This document shows positions 48,937-58,568 of a stretch of DNA of 64,000 nucleotides, in pieces. Position numbers and translations under genes: made by a program. The stretch is from Lujinxingia litoralis. Its GTDB lineage: Bacteria > Myxococcota_A > Bradymonadia > Bradymonadales > Bradymonadaceae. Where the stretch lies: assembly GCF_003260125.1 (NCBI RefSeq), contig NZ_QHKO01000001.1, forward strand, positions 576,914 to 640,913, given 5' to 3'. Within the stretch, counting starts at the first letter, position 1. Each line of letters starts with the position of its first letter. Under the pieces are notes generated by a model that saw only the letters and a list, made by a program, of their open reading frames with translations, made no database searches and had not been told where the DNA came from.

Positions 48937-51690
48937 ATGCATTGGACGTTCAGACACTCCCCCCGTCTTGTGGTGGCTGGCCTGCTGGCCTGCTGCGCGT
49001 TGGCCTGCGGTCAGGCCGACGACACTTCCCCCCAACCCCCGGCCGGGCAGCTCAACCAGCGCATGGCAGCGCAGCCCGGGCCCGGCGCGGACGCCCCCAC
49101 CGACCGTGGGGACCTCGATCTTCTGGCCCGCGCCGCGGCAGAAGGCGATGCTCGCACCCTCGACGCCTCACTCGAAGCGCTCTACCGCGTGCAGGGACCG
49201 GTGCAGCTGGTCACGCAGGGACCGATCATCGACTACTCGGGCCACCGCCAGCCGGTCTACATTCGCCACGCCAACAGCCCCGATCTGCAGGTGATGATCG
49301 CAGCGGGCACCGAGTTCAAGCTCGCCATCCGTGACTCCGCCGGCAACCTCCGGGAAGTCGGGTACACCTACGAAGAGGTCGACGGTGGCCTCGCCATGGT
49401 TCAGATCAGCGCCGGCGATCTTCCTTACGCCGGCATCCTGCTCCTGGGCTCCCGCGGCGCCGATCTCGAAGCCCTCGGACAGGATGTTTTCGCTCTGGCG
49501 GTGATCGACGATCCCCTCACCTGCGAAAACGCCGAGCGGGAGTGCGCTCCGGGCGATGTCACCTGCATGCTCAAAACGCATAGCTCCTGCATCACCTCCA
49601 ACTTCGACGCCATCCCCGCCCTGAACGAAGACGCCGAGCCCTCCCGGCTCATCACCAGCTACGTGGAACGCCAGAGCAAATTTGGCGCCCTCTCCATCGA
49701 CGCGGTCGACGAAGAGAGCGGCAGCGTCACCCTGAGCTGGGCTCACGAAGATGCTCAGCCCGACAAGGTCCTGGAGGTGCGCCCCGATGGCACCCAAACC
49801 CCCCTGGCGTTCGAGCGCATCGATCGCCGGAGCATTCGTCTTAAAGCCTCCGACGAAGGGTTCTCCCCCGAGACGCTGATCGCCCTCCAGGGCCCCGGCT
49901 CCTCGCTTCAAGACGTTGGGATTGTCATCGCCCCCTTCTTCGGGTGGTTCGTCCCCGACAAGACCTGGACCTACTCGGGCTGCCTCCAGTTCCAGAACCA
50001 GGCCGAGTTCACCCCCACCAACTCCTACGTCCCCCTGCACAACATCGACGTACGCATCTCCACCAGCATCGACGGATTTTTCTTCGTGCCCTGGTCGCCT
50101 GTGCGCACCAACAGCAAGGGCTGCTTTTCCGCGCGTAGAACCTTTCGCGGACTCTTTGCCGGCAACAAGCGCTACGCGCGGGTCCAGTACCGCCTCCGCG
50201 ACGGGAACTTCTTGAGCTGGAACATCTTCAGCCTCGACGCATTCTTCCGCCAGAGTTTCTCGATCATCCGGCAAACCGGAAAGCTCTCGCATAGCTCGTC
50301 GGGCCATGCCCTGGGCACCATGACCTTTGCCCCGGGACAGCCGGGCGCACTCGGCAACCCCGAGCACCGACGCCGCTCCGTCGCCTTCGACGCGATGCGC
50401 CGCATCGACAACAAAGCCAGCACCCAGAACAGCTGGCTGCGCTTCAACGGGCCGGTGCTCTTCAACTACCCCTTCCTCTTCAACGGTGTCGGTTTCGCGG
50501 TACCTTCTCCTGTAAACACCCTTCACCAGATCTTTCTCTCCGGCGACGAGTGGTCGTTCAGGGACGCCATCCATGAAATTGCCCATGCCTGGCACTACAA
50601 ACATCGCAGCGGCGCTCTCCCCAACCTTCCCTCCAGCCTGATCAACGGCTGGGACACGCACAACTGTCAGGAAGACGACAACGTGGCCTTTTTGGAAGGC
50701 TTCGCCGAGTACTTTGCCCACGAAGCCCTCTGCGGCGCCATCTTCAACTCTGGCCAGTGCATCCCCGGAAGCCACCCGCACCCCAACACCCTCGCCGGGC
50801 TTCGAAACGACCCCACCTGTGCCGCTGAAGGTCAGCCCCCGCTCAACTCAATGCACCGGGTCATTCGCCAGGACGACGGCGTCACTCATGGGCTCAAGCT
50901 CCTCACCGCAGACCACTTCAATCTCCGAGACTTCCAGTCCACCATGACCTACGCCGAGCCCAACTTCGCCACGTACCTCGACCCCGCTTGTTACTGGAGC
51001 ACGATGGACTACGACTTTTGGGATCTGCTCTGGACCTTCAAGGCTGACCCCGGCAAGGGCTACCCCGCGCACTTCTCCACCTCGCCGGGCAACAACCTGC
51101 TGCACTTCTTCCATCGCTTCGCGGCAATTCACCAGACGCACCCCTACTTCCTGGAACCCCGGGTGCACCTCCTGGACCCGAACTCCCCCAACAACCCGAG
51201 CGACGTCTGCTTTGAGCGCTGTGCTCAACCGGCCACCATGGTCAACGGTCAGCAGATCAACGCAACCCCGGAGCCCGGCTACTGCAAGGTTACGCCGGCT
51301 CCCGCCAACGTGACGGTGCAGACAAGCGGCCGCACCTGGTTCACTCACCAGGTGCCCACCTGCCCGGTAGGCAACTACGACACCGCCAACTGCCACGTGC
51401 TCACTCCGGCGCCGGGAGTCGAGCCCTTCATCTACCTGGGCCAGCTCTACACCACCGCGCTTCCCGGCGGCGTCTGCCCCGACGGCTGGTACGACGGCGC
51501 CAACTGCCTCATCGCACAGCCGCCCCCCGGCATGTCAGCCTTTATCTATGAAGGCATGCTCTACTTCACCGCCCTCTACGAGTGCCCGATGGGCGAATCC
51601 ATCGGGAGCAACATCTGTCTGATTGGCGCCTCGCCAGCGGGGACCGAGGCGATGGTCGCTCCCGGCAACATCCTGGGCTACATCGAGTGA
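48937..51690 (+). CDS. Lipoprotein with HEIAH zinc-metalloprotease motif, paralogue 1
   Basis: A 917-residue exported lipoprotein. The signal ends in LACG. About 500 residues follow that I cannot assign to a family. The metal site is HEIAHAWHYKH, with His546, Glu547 and His550, and a third ligand is likely Glu587 or Glu591 in FLEGFAEYFAHE, as in gluzincin peptidases. The C-terminal 140 residues hold about three and a half short repeats with a C then YDGANC pattern ending in SAFIYEGMLYFT. The ATG at 48937 is fixed by AAGGAG and by agreement with paralogue 2. It is likely a cell-surface protease or adhesin-like protease. Leader RNA before and terminator after. Confidence 0.87.
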   Translation: MHWTFRHSPRLVVAGLLACCALACGQADDTSPQPPAGQLNQRMAAQPGPGADAPTDRGDLDLLARAAAEGDARTLDASLEALYRVQGPVQLVTQGPIIDYSGHRQPVYIRHANSPDLQVMIAAGTEFKLAIRDSAGNLREVGYTYEEVDGGLAMVQISAGDLPYAGILLLGSRGADLEALGQDVFALAVIDDPLTCENAERECAPGDVTCMLKTHSSCITSNFDAIPALNEDAEPSRLITSYVERQSKFGALSIDAVDEESGSVTLSWAHEDAQPDKVLEVRPDGTQTPLAFERIDRRSIRLKASDEGFSPETLIALQGPGSSLQDVGIVIAPFFGWFVPDKTWTYSGCLQFQNQAEFTPTNSYVPLHNIDVRISTSIDGFFFVPWSPVRTNSKGCFSARRTFRGLFAGNKRYARVQYRLRDGNFLSWNIFSLDAFFRQSFSIIRQTGKLSHSSSGHALGTMTFAPGQPGALGNPEHRRRSVAFDAMRRIDNKASTQNSWLRFNGPVLFNYPFLFNGVGFAVPSPVNTLHQIFLSGDEWSFRDAIHEIAHAWHYKHRSGALPNLPSSLINGWDTHNCQEDDNVAFLEGFAEYFAHEALCGAIFNSGQCIPGSHPHPNTLAGLRNDPTCAAEGQPPLNSMHRVIRQDDGVTHGLKLLTADHFNLRDFQSTMTYAEPNFATYLDPACYWSTMDYDFWDLLWTFKADPGKGYPAHFSTSPGNNLLHFFHRFAAIHQTHPYFLEPRVHLLDPNSPNNPSDVCFERCAQPATMVNGQQINATPEPGYCKVTPAPANVTVQTSGRTWFTHQVPTCPVGNYDTANCHVLTPAPGVEPFIYLGQLYTTALPGGVCPDGWYDGANCLIAQPPPGMSAFIYEGMLYFTALYECPMGESIGSNICLIGASPAGTEAMVAPGNILGYIE

Positions 51691-51730
51691 TCCCTCCCCC
51701 CAAGGCTAAGTAAAGCCTTCTGAGCCCTCA

Positions 51731-51771
51731 ACACTCGCCGCGCTGCGCTTGCAGCGCGGCGAGTGTTTTTG
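51731..51771 (+). terminator. Intrinsic terminator after lipoprotein paralogue 1
   Basis: A 16-bp perfect stem (51731-51746 with 51751-51766), loop of four bases, followed by TTTTT. The preceding sequence, including the segment just after the stop codon, is nearly the same as after paralogue 2. Confidence 0.95.
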
Positions 51772-51950
51772 ACAGGCAGGCATGTACCTGGCCTTGGTCG
51801 TCAACGCTCCGCGCGCCCAGGAGTTACACCCACTTCCAGGTGAACTCATGTCGCCCCATGCCACACAAACCAACCCTTCAACATAAAAAGCAAACTAAAC
51901 CCTCCTTGCCGCACCTGCTCTCATCTGGTTCCCTTTCCGCATGACGTACA

Positions 51951-52113
51951 CATGACGGTTCGCCGCGGAGATGGTCTCCGCGCAAGGCAGAAGCTCGCCC
52001 TACACACCCCCTAATGGGGCGTGTCGATTGCGCTCGCCTGCCCGGAGCCCTCATGCACCTGTCGGACGCTCATACCGGGCGCCGTCGCCGCGTATGCGGA
52101 AAGGAGCATTGAG
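51951..52113 (+). ncRNA. Candidate structured leader RNA, copy 2
   Basis: The same layout as copy 1. P1 is 51964-51971 with 51975-51982 (identical sequence). P2 is GGCAG (51986-51990) with CTGCC (52038-52042). P3 is now a different hairpin, ACACACCCC (52002-52010) with GGGGCGTGT (52016-52024), one mismatch. P4 is 52064-52071 with 52077-52083 around loop ATACC, where one C-G pair has become a U-G wobble. P5 is CCGC (52088-52091) with GCGG (52096-52099), just before AAAGGAG. P3 changed its sequence but stayed a hairpin, which supports a maintained RNA fold. Confidence 0.5.
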
Positions 52114-54864
52114 ATGCATTGGACGTTCAGACACTTCCCTCGTCTTGTGGTGGCTGGCCTGCTGGCCTGCTCCGTGCTGGCCTGCGGTCAGACAGACGAC
52201 ACCTCCCCACCGGCCAGCCAGCTCAGCCAGACCATGGAGGCGAATCCCGGTCCCCTCGCTGACGAGTTCTCCGAGCGCGGGGACATCGACCTCCTGAGCC
52301 GCGCCGCGGCAGAAGGTGACGCGCACACGCTCGATGCATCACTTGAGGCGCTCTACCGCGTGCAGGGCCCCGTGCAGCTGGTCACGCAGGGGCCGATCAT
52401 CGACTACTCGGGCCACCGCCAGCCCGTCTACATTCGCCACACCAACAGCCCCGATCTCCATCTGATGATCACCGCCGGCACCGAGTTCACGCTCGCCATG
52501 CGCGATGCGGCCGGCGACCTCCAAGAGCTCGGATACACCTACGAAGAGGTCGACGGTGGCCTGGCCAGGGTTCAGATCAGCGCCAGCGACCTTCCCCATG
52601 CCGGGATCCTGCTCCTGGGCTCTCAGGGCGCCGATCTCGAAGCGCTGGGCCCGGATGTGTTCGCCCTGGCGGTGATCGACGATCCCCTCACCTGCGAAGG
52701 CGCCGAGCGGGAGTGCGAGCCGGGCGACGCGGCCTGCATGCTCAAAGCGCACAGCCCCTGCATCACGTCCAACTTCGACGCGATCCCGGCCCTGAACGAG
52801 GATGCCGAGCCCTCCCAGCTCATCACACGCTACATGGAATCCCGAAGCAAGTTTGGCGCTATCAATATCGACGAGGTCGATGAGGAGAACCGCAGCGTCA
52901 CCGTCAGTTGGACCAACGAAGAAGTCCAACCCGACAGGGTCCTGGAAGTGCGCCCCGATGGCACCCAGAAATCTCTGGAATTTGAGCGCATCGATCGCCG
53001 TCGTGTTCGCCTTAAAGCCTCCGATGAGGGGTTCTCCCCCGAAACGCTGATCGCCCTCCAGGCGCCGGGCCCCTCCATTCACTCCTTCGGGTTTTTCATC
53101 ATCCCGATCATCATCGGGTTGTTTACCCGCGACAAGACCTGGACCTACTCGGGCTGCATCCAGTTCCAGAACGAGGCCCACTTCACCCCCAACCACTCCT
53201 ACATCCCCCTGCACGACATCGACGTGCGCATCTCCACCAGCCTCGACGGGGTTTTCTTCATGCCCTGGGCGCCTGCGCGCACCGACAGCAAGGGCTGCTT
53301 CACAACTCGTAAAAAATTCAGAGGGCCCTTCGCCGGATGGAAGCGCTATGCCCGGGTTCAGTACCGCCTCCGAGACGGGAACTTCTTCAGCTGGAACCTC
53401 TTCAGCGTCGACGGAGTCTTTCGCCAGGGCTTCTCGATCATCAAGCAAACCGGCAAGCTCTCGCATAGCTCCTCAGGCCATTCCCTGGGCACCATGACCT
53501 TTGCACCGGGACAGCCGGGCCGACTTGGTCACTCGAAGCACCGACGCCGCACGGTATCTTTTGACGCGATGCGTCGCATCGACCACAAGGCCCGCACCCA
53601 CGACGGCTGGCTGGGCTTCAACGGGCCAGTGTTCTTCAATTACCCCTTCCTATTCAACGGCGTGGCCGTCGCCCCGCCCTCTCCCGTGAGCTCCTCTCAC
53701 TTCATCTTTGTCTCCGCCAACAAATGGACATTTAAGACCGCCGTCCATGAAATTGCCCATGCCTGGCACTACAAGCACCGCAGCGGCTCTCTGCCTAACC
53801 TTCCAGTCAGCCTGGTCGAAGGCTGGAGCACCCACAACTGCCAGGAGGATGTCAATGTAGCCTTCCTGGAAGGCTTCGCCGAGTACTTCGCCCACGAAGC
53901 CCTCTGCGGCGCAATCTTTGACTCCGGCGGATGTCTATCCAACTACGGTCACCCCCGCTCCCTCGCCGGGCTTCGAAACGACCCCACCTGTATCGACGCG
54001 GCCCAGCTTCCTCTCCTCTCGACCTCCCAGGTCATTCGCCAGGACAACGGCGTCACCCATGGGCTCAAGCTCCTGACCGCAGACCACTTCAACATCCGTA
54101 ACTTCCAGTCCAGCTATACCTACGCCTACCCCAATCACGCGACCTACCTTGACCCCGCATGTTACTGGAGCACGATGGACTACGACTTCTGGGACGTGCT
54201 CTCGACCTTCAAAGCGAACCCCGGAAAAGGCTACCCCTCCCACTTCTCCACCTCGCCGGGCACCAGCCTGCTGGACTTTTTCCAGCGCTTCGCAGCGGTT
54301 CACCAGACGCACCCCTTCTTCCTCGAACCCCGCCTGAACCTCCTGAATCCAACCTTCACCTTCAACCCGAGCGACATCTGCTTTGAGCGCTGCACTCAAC
54401 CAGCCGACATGCTCAACGGTCAGCAGATCAGCGCAACCCCGGAACCCGACTACTGCAAGGTCACGCCGGTTCCTGCCAACACAACCGTGATAGCGAACGG
54501 CCGCGGCTGGTTTGCTCCCTGGCAGCCGATCTGCCCGGTAGGCACCTACGATGGCGCCAACTGCCACGTGCTCACCCCGGCGCCAGGTGTAAGCCCCTTC
54601 ATTCACCAGGACCAGCTCTATACCACCGCGCTTCCCGGTGGCATCTGTCCCGACGGCTGGTACGACGGCGCCAACTGCCTTATCGCGCAGCCGCCCCCCG
54701 GCGCTTCAGCCTTTATATGGGAAGGAAAGCTCTACTTCACCGCCAGCTACGGATGCCCGATGGGCGGCATGCACATCGCGGGCAACATCTGCCTGGTCGG
54801 CGTCGCGCCAGAGGGGACCGAAGCGACGGTCGCTCCCGGCAACATCCTGGGCTACATCGAATGA
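52114..54864 (+). CDS. Lipoprotein with HEIAH zinc-metalloprotease motif, paralogue 2
   Basis: A 916-residue paralogue of the preceding gene, alignable along its whole length. The lipobox is VLACG. The metal motif is HEIAHAWHYKH with the first His at 545, and the FLEGFAEYFAHE segment is kept, so both copies should bind zinc. The C-terminal cysteine repeats (CPVGTYDGANC, CPDGWYDGANC, CPMGGMHIAGNIC) are also kept. Differences are spread over the protein, with denser change in the linker after the signal peptide and around residues 320-350. The tandem arrangement and shared leader and terminator show duplication of the whole unit. Confidence 0.87.
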   Translation: MHWTFRHFPRLVVAGLLACSVLACGQTDDTSPPASQLSQTMEANPGPLADEFSERGDIDLLSRAAAEGDAHTLDASLEALYRVQGPVQLVTQGPIIDYSGHRQPVYIRHTNSPDLHLMITAGTEFTLAMRDAAGDLQELGYTYEEVDGGLARVQISASDLPHAGILLLGSQGADLEALGPDVFALAVIDDPLTCEGAERECEPGDAACMLKAHSPCITSNFDAIPALNEDAEPSQLITRYMESRSKFGAINIDEVDEENRSVTVSWTNEEVQPDRVLEVRPDGTQKSLEFERIDRRRVRLKASDEGFSPETLIALQAPGPSIHSFGFFIIPIIIGLFTRDKTWTYSGCIQFQNEAHFTPNHSYIPLHDIDVRISTSLDGVFFMPWAPARTDSKGCFTTRKKFRGPFAGWKRYARVQYRLRDGNFFSWNLFSVDGVFRQGFSIIKQTGKLSHSSSGHSLGTMTFAPGQPGRLGHSKHRRRTVSFDAMRRIDHKARTHDGWLGFNGPVFFNYPFLFNGVAVAPPSPVSSSHFIFVSANKWTFKTAVHEIAHAWHYKHRSGSLPNLPVSLVEGWSTHNCQEDVNVAFLEGFAEYFAHEALCGAIFDSGGCLSNYGHPRSLAGLRNDPTCIDAAQLPLLSTSQVIRQDNGVTHGLKLLTADHFNIRNFQSSYTYAYPNHATYLDPACYWSTMDYDFWDVLSTFKANPGKGYPSHFSTSPGTSLLDFFQRFAAVHQTHPFFLEPRLNLLNPTFTFNPSDICFERCTQPADMLNGQQISATPEPDYCKVTPVPANTTVIANGRGWFAPWQPICPVGTYDGANCHVLTPAPGVSPFIHQDQLYTTALPGGICPDGWYDGANCLIAQPPPGASAFIWEGKLYFTASYGCPMGGMHIAGNICLVGVAPEGTEATVAPGNILGYIE

Positions 54865-54904
54865 TCCCTCCCCCCATGGCTAAGTAAAGCCTTCTGAGCC
54901 CTCA

Positions 54905-54943
54905 ACACTCGCCGCGCTGCCCTTGCAGCGCGGCGATTTTTTT
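54905..54943 (+). terminator. Intrinsic terminator after lipoprotein paralogue 2
   Basis: CGCCGCGCTGC (54910-54920) pairs with GCAGCGCGGCG (54925-54935), loop CCTT, followed by ATTTTTTT. It is homologous to the terminator at 51731, with the outer ACACT part of the stem no longer paired. Confidence 0.95.
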
Positions 54944-55057
54944 GCGCGGCGGCGCAAAACCCGACGAGAAAATCACTGACCTTGCGTTCAGCGCCACCTT
55001 CCACCATCATCCCCTCGCGTTCGGACGCCTTCGCACTTCCCGATCACGGAACCCACC

Positions 55058-56245
55058 ATGGCAAACGCCGACCACACCTCTGACGAACCTCGCGCCTTCA
55101 AGCACTGGTTCGACCGCGCGCTCATCCTCGAACTCAGCACCTCGCTGCACCAGGTGCGCGAAGACTTCGACACCCACACCTTTGAGCAAGACGCCACCGC
55201 CGGGCTGGAATCCCTGGAATTTATGGAGCGGGTCACCCAGATCGCCGATGCCCTGCTCGCTGCGATGCCCTGGCCCACCTCCGAACGTATGCAGACGCTG
55301 ATCGCAGCGCTTCCTCCCACGCTCGACCACATCGAGGGCGGTACGGTCGAGCGCGGCTATCGCTTCTGGCCCTTCGGTGAGCATATTGCCCGCAGCGGCC
55401 TCGATGACGTGGACGCGAGCTTCGAAGCGATGATTGCACTCACCCGGCGCTTCTCCTCGGAGTTCGCCATCCGGCCTTTCCTGCAAGCCGACCTCCAGGA
55501 CTCCCTCGACCGGCTCGAAGCCCTGGTGCATCACCCCAGCGAACATGTGCGCCGTTGGGTAAGCGAGGGAACCCGTACTCGCCTCCCCTGGGCCCGCGCC
55601 GTCCAGGGGCTGCGCGACGCCCAAGACCGACGCCTCTCCCTGCTTGATCAGCTGCGACACGACCCCGCGCGCTATGTGCAGCGCTCGGTGGCCAACCACC
55701 TTCAAGATATTGTGAAAGACGATCTGGATGCCGGCCTGCACACGCTGGAGCGCTGGGGCCAGGAAGCCGGCTTACCCACCCGCAAGTCGGATCTGGGCTG
55801 GGTGGTACGCCACGCCTCCCGCGGGCTACTCAAGGCCGGTCACCCCCGGGTTCTGCGCCTCTTCGGATACGAACCCGGTCGTATCGACGTGGAAGCCTTC
55901 GCGCTCTCACATGACGAACTCCAGGCTGGCGAAAATCTGACCCTCAGCCTGGCTCTCCATAACCCCACCGACACCGCGATATCGGTACGCGTCGACTACG
56001 AACTCACCGGCCCCACACGCACAGGCCGCACCTTCGCCAAGACCTTTCGCTGGAAAGACCTCACCCTCTCCCCTGGCGAGCGCGCTCCGGTCGAGAAGCG
56101 CCACGCCTTTGCGCATCGCTCCACCCGCAAGGTGTACACCGGCCTGCATACCCTGCGTGCGCTCATCAACGGGGAGCCCTCATCTGCCCACGAGGTCTGG
56201 ATCGAAGGTCTTCCGGGCGACGCCCCCTCCCCTCGCCAGACCTGA
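55058..56245 (+). CDS. alkC: DNA alkylation repair glycosylase, AlkC-like
   Basis: A 395-residue protein. The helical HEAT-like part runs to about residue 275, with HVRRWVSEGTRTRLPWAR typical of AlkC and SVANHLQDIVKDD following. The C-terminal part (from about 290) is an Ig-like beta domain (LTLSLALHNPTDTAISVRVDYEL), which is the feature that marks AlkC against AlkD. AlkC removes N3-alkyladenine lesions. It stands alone on the plus strand, and its end is only three bases from the stop of modC coming from the other side, with no room for a terminator. Confidence 0.87.
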   Translation: MANADHTSDEPRAFKHWFDRALILELSTSLHQVREDFDTHTFEQDATAGLESLEFMERVTQIADALLAAMPWPTSERMQTLIAALPPTLDHIEGGTVERGYRFWPFGEHIARSGLDDVDASFEAMIALTRRFSSEFAIRPFLQADLQDSLDRLEALVHHPSEHVRRWVSEGTRTRLPWARAVQGLRDAQDRRLSLLDQLRHDPARYVQRSVANHLQDIVKDDLDAGLHTLERWGQEAGLPTRKSDLGWVVRHASRGLLKAGHPRVLRLFGYEPGRIDVEAFALSHDELQAGENLTLSLALHNPTDTAISVRVDYELTGPTRTGRTFAKTFRWKDLTLSPGERAPVEKRHAFAHRSTRKVYTGLHTLRALINGEPSSAHEVWIEGLPGDAPSPRQT

Positions 56246-56248
56246 GCC

Positions 56249-56950
56249 CTAAACCCCGGTAAACTCGGCCACAAACGCCGTCTGGGGCGCCTGGCGCAAC
56301 GCCTCAAGCGAGCCCCTCTGCACGACACGCCCCCCTTCCAGCGCCACAACCTGGGCCCCCATCGCCTCAACGTCGCGCCAGTCATGGGTGACCATCACCG
56401 TGTGAATCGCGTGCTCCGAAAGCACCTCCGCCAGGCGCCTTCTCAGGCGCCGGCGAGTGATGGCGTCGAGCGCGGAGAGGGGCTCATCGAGGAGGAGGAC
56501 GCGGGGCTCACTGGCGAGCGCACGGGCCAAAACCACGCGTTGCGCCTGCCCTCCCGAAAGCTCGTGGGGGCGACGACCGGCCCAATCACTCGCCTCAAAA
56601 CACTCCAACCAGACGCCGGCTCGTCTGCGGGCATCCTTCGCGGTACCAGGCGCCCCGAAGGCCACGTTTTCCAGCACATTCAGATGCGGAAAGAGGCTTG
56701 GCCCCTGCGGCACATAGCCCACCCGACGCAGATGCGGTGCGCTCCAGATCTTCGCCGCACTCTCCTGCCAGACCTCATCGCCACAAACGATGCGGGCCCG
56801 GTCCGCACGCATCCCGCCACAGAGAAGTTTCAGCAACGAACTCTTGCCGGCGCCGTTGGGGCCGATCAACGCCACGGGACGCCTGCCGACCTCCAATGCC
56901 ACCTCCAACTCCAGCTCCCCGAGCCTGTGCGCGACCTCGACTCGGAGCAT
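56249..56950 (-). CDS. modC: Molybdate ABC transporter ATP-binding protein
   Basis: A 233-residue ABC ATPase: Walker A GPNGAGKSS, signature LSGGQAQRV, Walker B LLLDEPLSALDA, H-loop VMVTHDW. It is shorter than classic ModC because it lacks the C-terminal molybdate-binding (MOP) domain. Its start shares one base with the modB stop (TGATG), so the two are translationally coupled. It energises uptake of molybdate or tungstate at the inner membrane. The assignment rests on the operon. Confidence 0.88.
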   Translation of the reverse strand: MLRVEVAHRLGELELEVALEVGRRPVALIGPNGAGKSSLLKLLCGGMRADRARIVCGDEVWQESAAKIWSAPHLRRVGYVPQGPSLFPHLNVLENVAFGAPGTAKDARRRAGVWLECFEASDWAGRRPHELSGGQAQRVVLARALASEPRVLLLDEPLSALDAITRRRLRRRLAEVLSEHAIHTVMVTHDWRDVEAMGAQVVALEGGRVVQRGSLEALRQAPQTAFVAEFTGV

Positions 56951-57753
56951 CAGCGTCCCCCTGCCCGACGAACCCAGCCCGGCAACGCGCGCAGCGCGAC
57001 CAGCAGCACCGCGGCGATGCCTCCTAGCGCCAACGAGAACGTAATCGCCAGATGCACGTCGCGCTCCAGCGCCGCATAAATCGCCAGCGGCATGGTCTGG
57101 GTCACCTCGGGGAGGTTGCCAGCGAAGATAAGTGTGGCGCCAAACTCCCCCAGCGCCCGGGCCCAGGCCAGCGATGCCCCGGCAAGGAGCCCCGGTAACG
57201 CGGCCGGCACCGCCACTCTCCAGATGGCCTGGATGCGCGACGCCCCCAGCGTCTGGGCCACCAGGAGCTGCTCAGAACTCACGGCCCCGAAGGCCGTGGC
57301 CGCTCCCTGCACATAAAAGGGCGCGGCCACCACCACCTGAGCCACCACCACCGCCGGCGACGAGAAAGGCAACGCGAGGCCGACGCTCTCCAGCAGCGGG
57401 CCCAGCAATCCGCGGCGGCCAAAGGCCGCCAGCAGCGCCACCCCCACCACCGCCGGCGGCAACACCAGCGGCAAGTCCACCAACACCGCCACCGCTTTCC
57501 CCCAACGCGAGCCGGTTCTGGCCAGCCACCACCCCAGTGGCGAGCCGCCTAACACCACCAGCACCAGACTTATCAGCGAGGTACGCAGGCTTAAGAAGAG
57601 CGCCGGTGTAAAGCTCGGGTCGGAGATACCCTCCCAGATCTCCGAGGGCGACGACGAGGCCACCAGCGCCACCACCGGCAAGAGCAACGCCGCCAACAAC
57701 CCCAGCCCGGCCGCCGTGGCGACCCCGCGCCCGGTGCTGACCAGCGCCTTCAT
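56950..57753 (-). CDS. modB: Molybdate ABC transporter permease
   Basis: A 267-residue inner-membrane permease with five or six spans. The EAA-type loop for contact with the ATPase is [20 protein letters not shown], which is the ModB/CysT-type signature, preceded by [15 protein letters not shown]. It overlaps modA by four bases (ATGA) and modC by one. Molybdate against tungstate or sulfate is decided here by the ModA neighbour. Confidence 0.92.
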   Translation of the reverse strand: MKALVSTGRGVATAAGLGLLAALLLPVVALVASSSPSEIWEGISDPSFTPALFLSLRTSLISLVLVVLGGSPLGWWLARTGSRWGKAVAVLVDLPLVLPPAVVGVALLAAFGRRGLLGPLLESVGLALPFSSPAVVVAQVVVAAPFYVQGAATAFGAVSSEQLLVAQTLGASRIQAIWRVAVPAALPGLLAGASLAWARALGEFGATLIFAGNLPEVTQTMPLAIYAALERDVHLAITFSLALGGIAAVLLVALRALPGWVRRAGGR

Positions 57754-58568
57754 CGCGCCACTCCCGGACCAAAGCCCCGAGCGCGAAGCAACTCCTGCCC
57801 CACCTCATCTTGCACCAGCTTCAGAAAGCGCTCCGCATGCTCGCGTTGCGTCTCACTGAGGTCACGCGCACGGCTCACACCGTACTCGGCGCGCACCTGA
57901 AGCGCTTCGGGAATCGGCACCTCATGAAGCGCCGCCGAGCTCCGGGCGTCCGTGCGGTACACAATCGCCGCATCGGCCTCACCCAACTCCACTTTGGCGC
58001 GAACCTGCCGCACGTTGGATTCGCGGGAGACCACCCGGGCTTCCAGCTCCCGGGCCAGCTCTGGGTCACGCTGCGCGACGTTCGCCAGCAAGCGTTCGGT
58101 GTACCGGCCCACCGGCACCTCCGGCGCACCGATCACCAGACGCTCCACACCTCCCAGGTCCTCCAGGCCCTTGATCCCCAGCGGATTATCTCGCTCGACA
58201 ATGATGGTGAGTTCGTTGGTGGCAAACACCCGGGCGGGCGCCATCAGTGATTGGTCCACCAGCGCTTCAAGATGATGCAGGTTCGCGCTGGCAAAGACGT
58301 CCACCTCGGCGCCCTCTTCGATCTGCAGCCGCAAGGCCTGGCTGCCGGCGAGGTTCAGCACGACGTCGACGCCGGGATTGGCGTGTTCGTAGGCTGCGGC
58401 GAGCTCGTCAAACACTTCGCTGAGCGACGAGGCGGCGGAGACTCGGAGCCGGGTTTCGGGGGGGGCCTGGCGCTTGCAACCGATGAGCCCCACCATCACC
58501 ACCATCACCAGCAACAGCCCCCTGCCCCCACCGGGTGCGATCTTCGTGCGTAGACGTCGCTGCATCAT
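57750..58568 (-). CDS. modA: Molybdate-binding lipoprotein
   Basis: A 272-residue substrate-binding protein. The signal ends in the lipobox GLIGC, so it is anchored to a membrane rather than free. The mature part starts [20 protein letters not shown], with the Ser-Ser pair that binds the oxyanion, and goes on with [24 protein letters not shown], both typical of ModA. It begins directly after the stop of the thioesterase gene with no gap, which makes one operon likely. Confidence 0.92.
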   Translation of the reverse strand: MMQRRLRTKIAPGGGRGLLLVMVVMVGLIGCKRQAPPETRLRVSAASSLSEVFDELAAAYEHANPGVDVVLNLAGSQALRLQIEEGAEVDVFASANLHHLEALVDQSLMAPARVFATNELTIIVERDNPLGIKGLEDLGGVERLVIGAPEVPVGRYTERLLANVAQRDPELARELEARVVSRESNVRQVRAKVELGEADAAIVYRTDARSSAALHEVPIPEALQVRAEYGVSRARDLSETQREHAERFLKLVQDEVGQELLRARGFGPGVAR

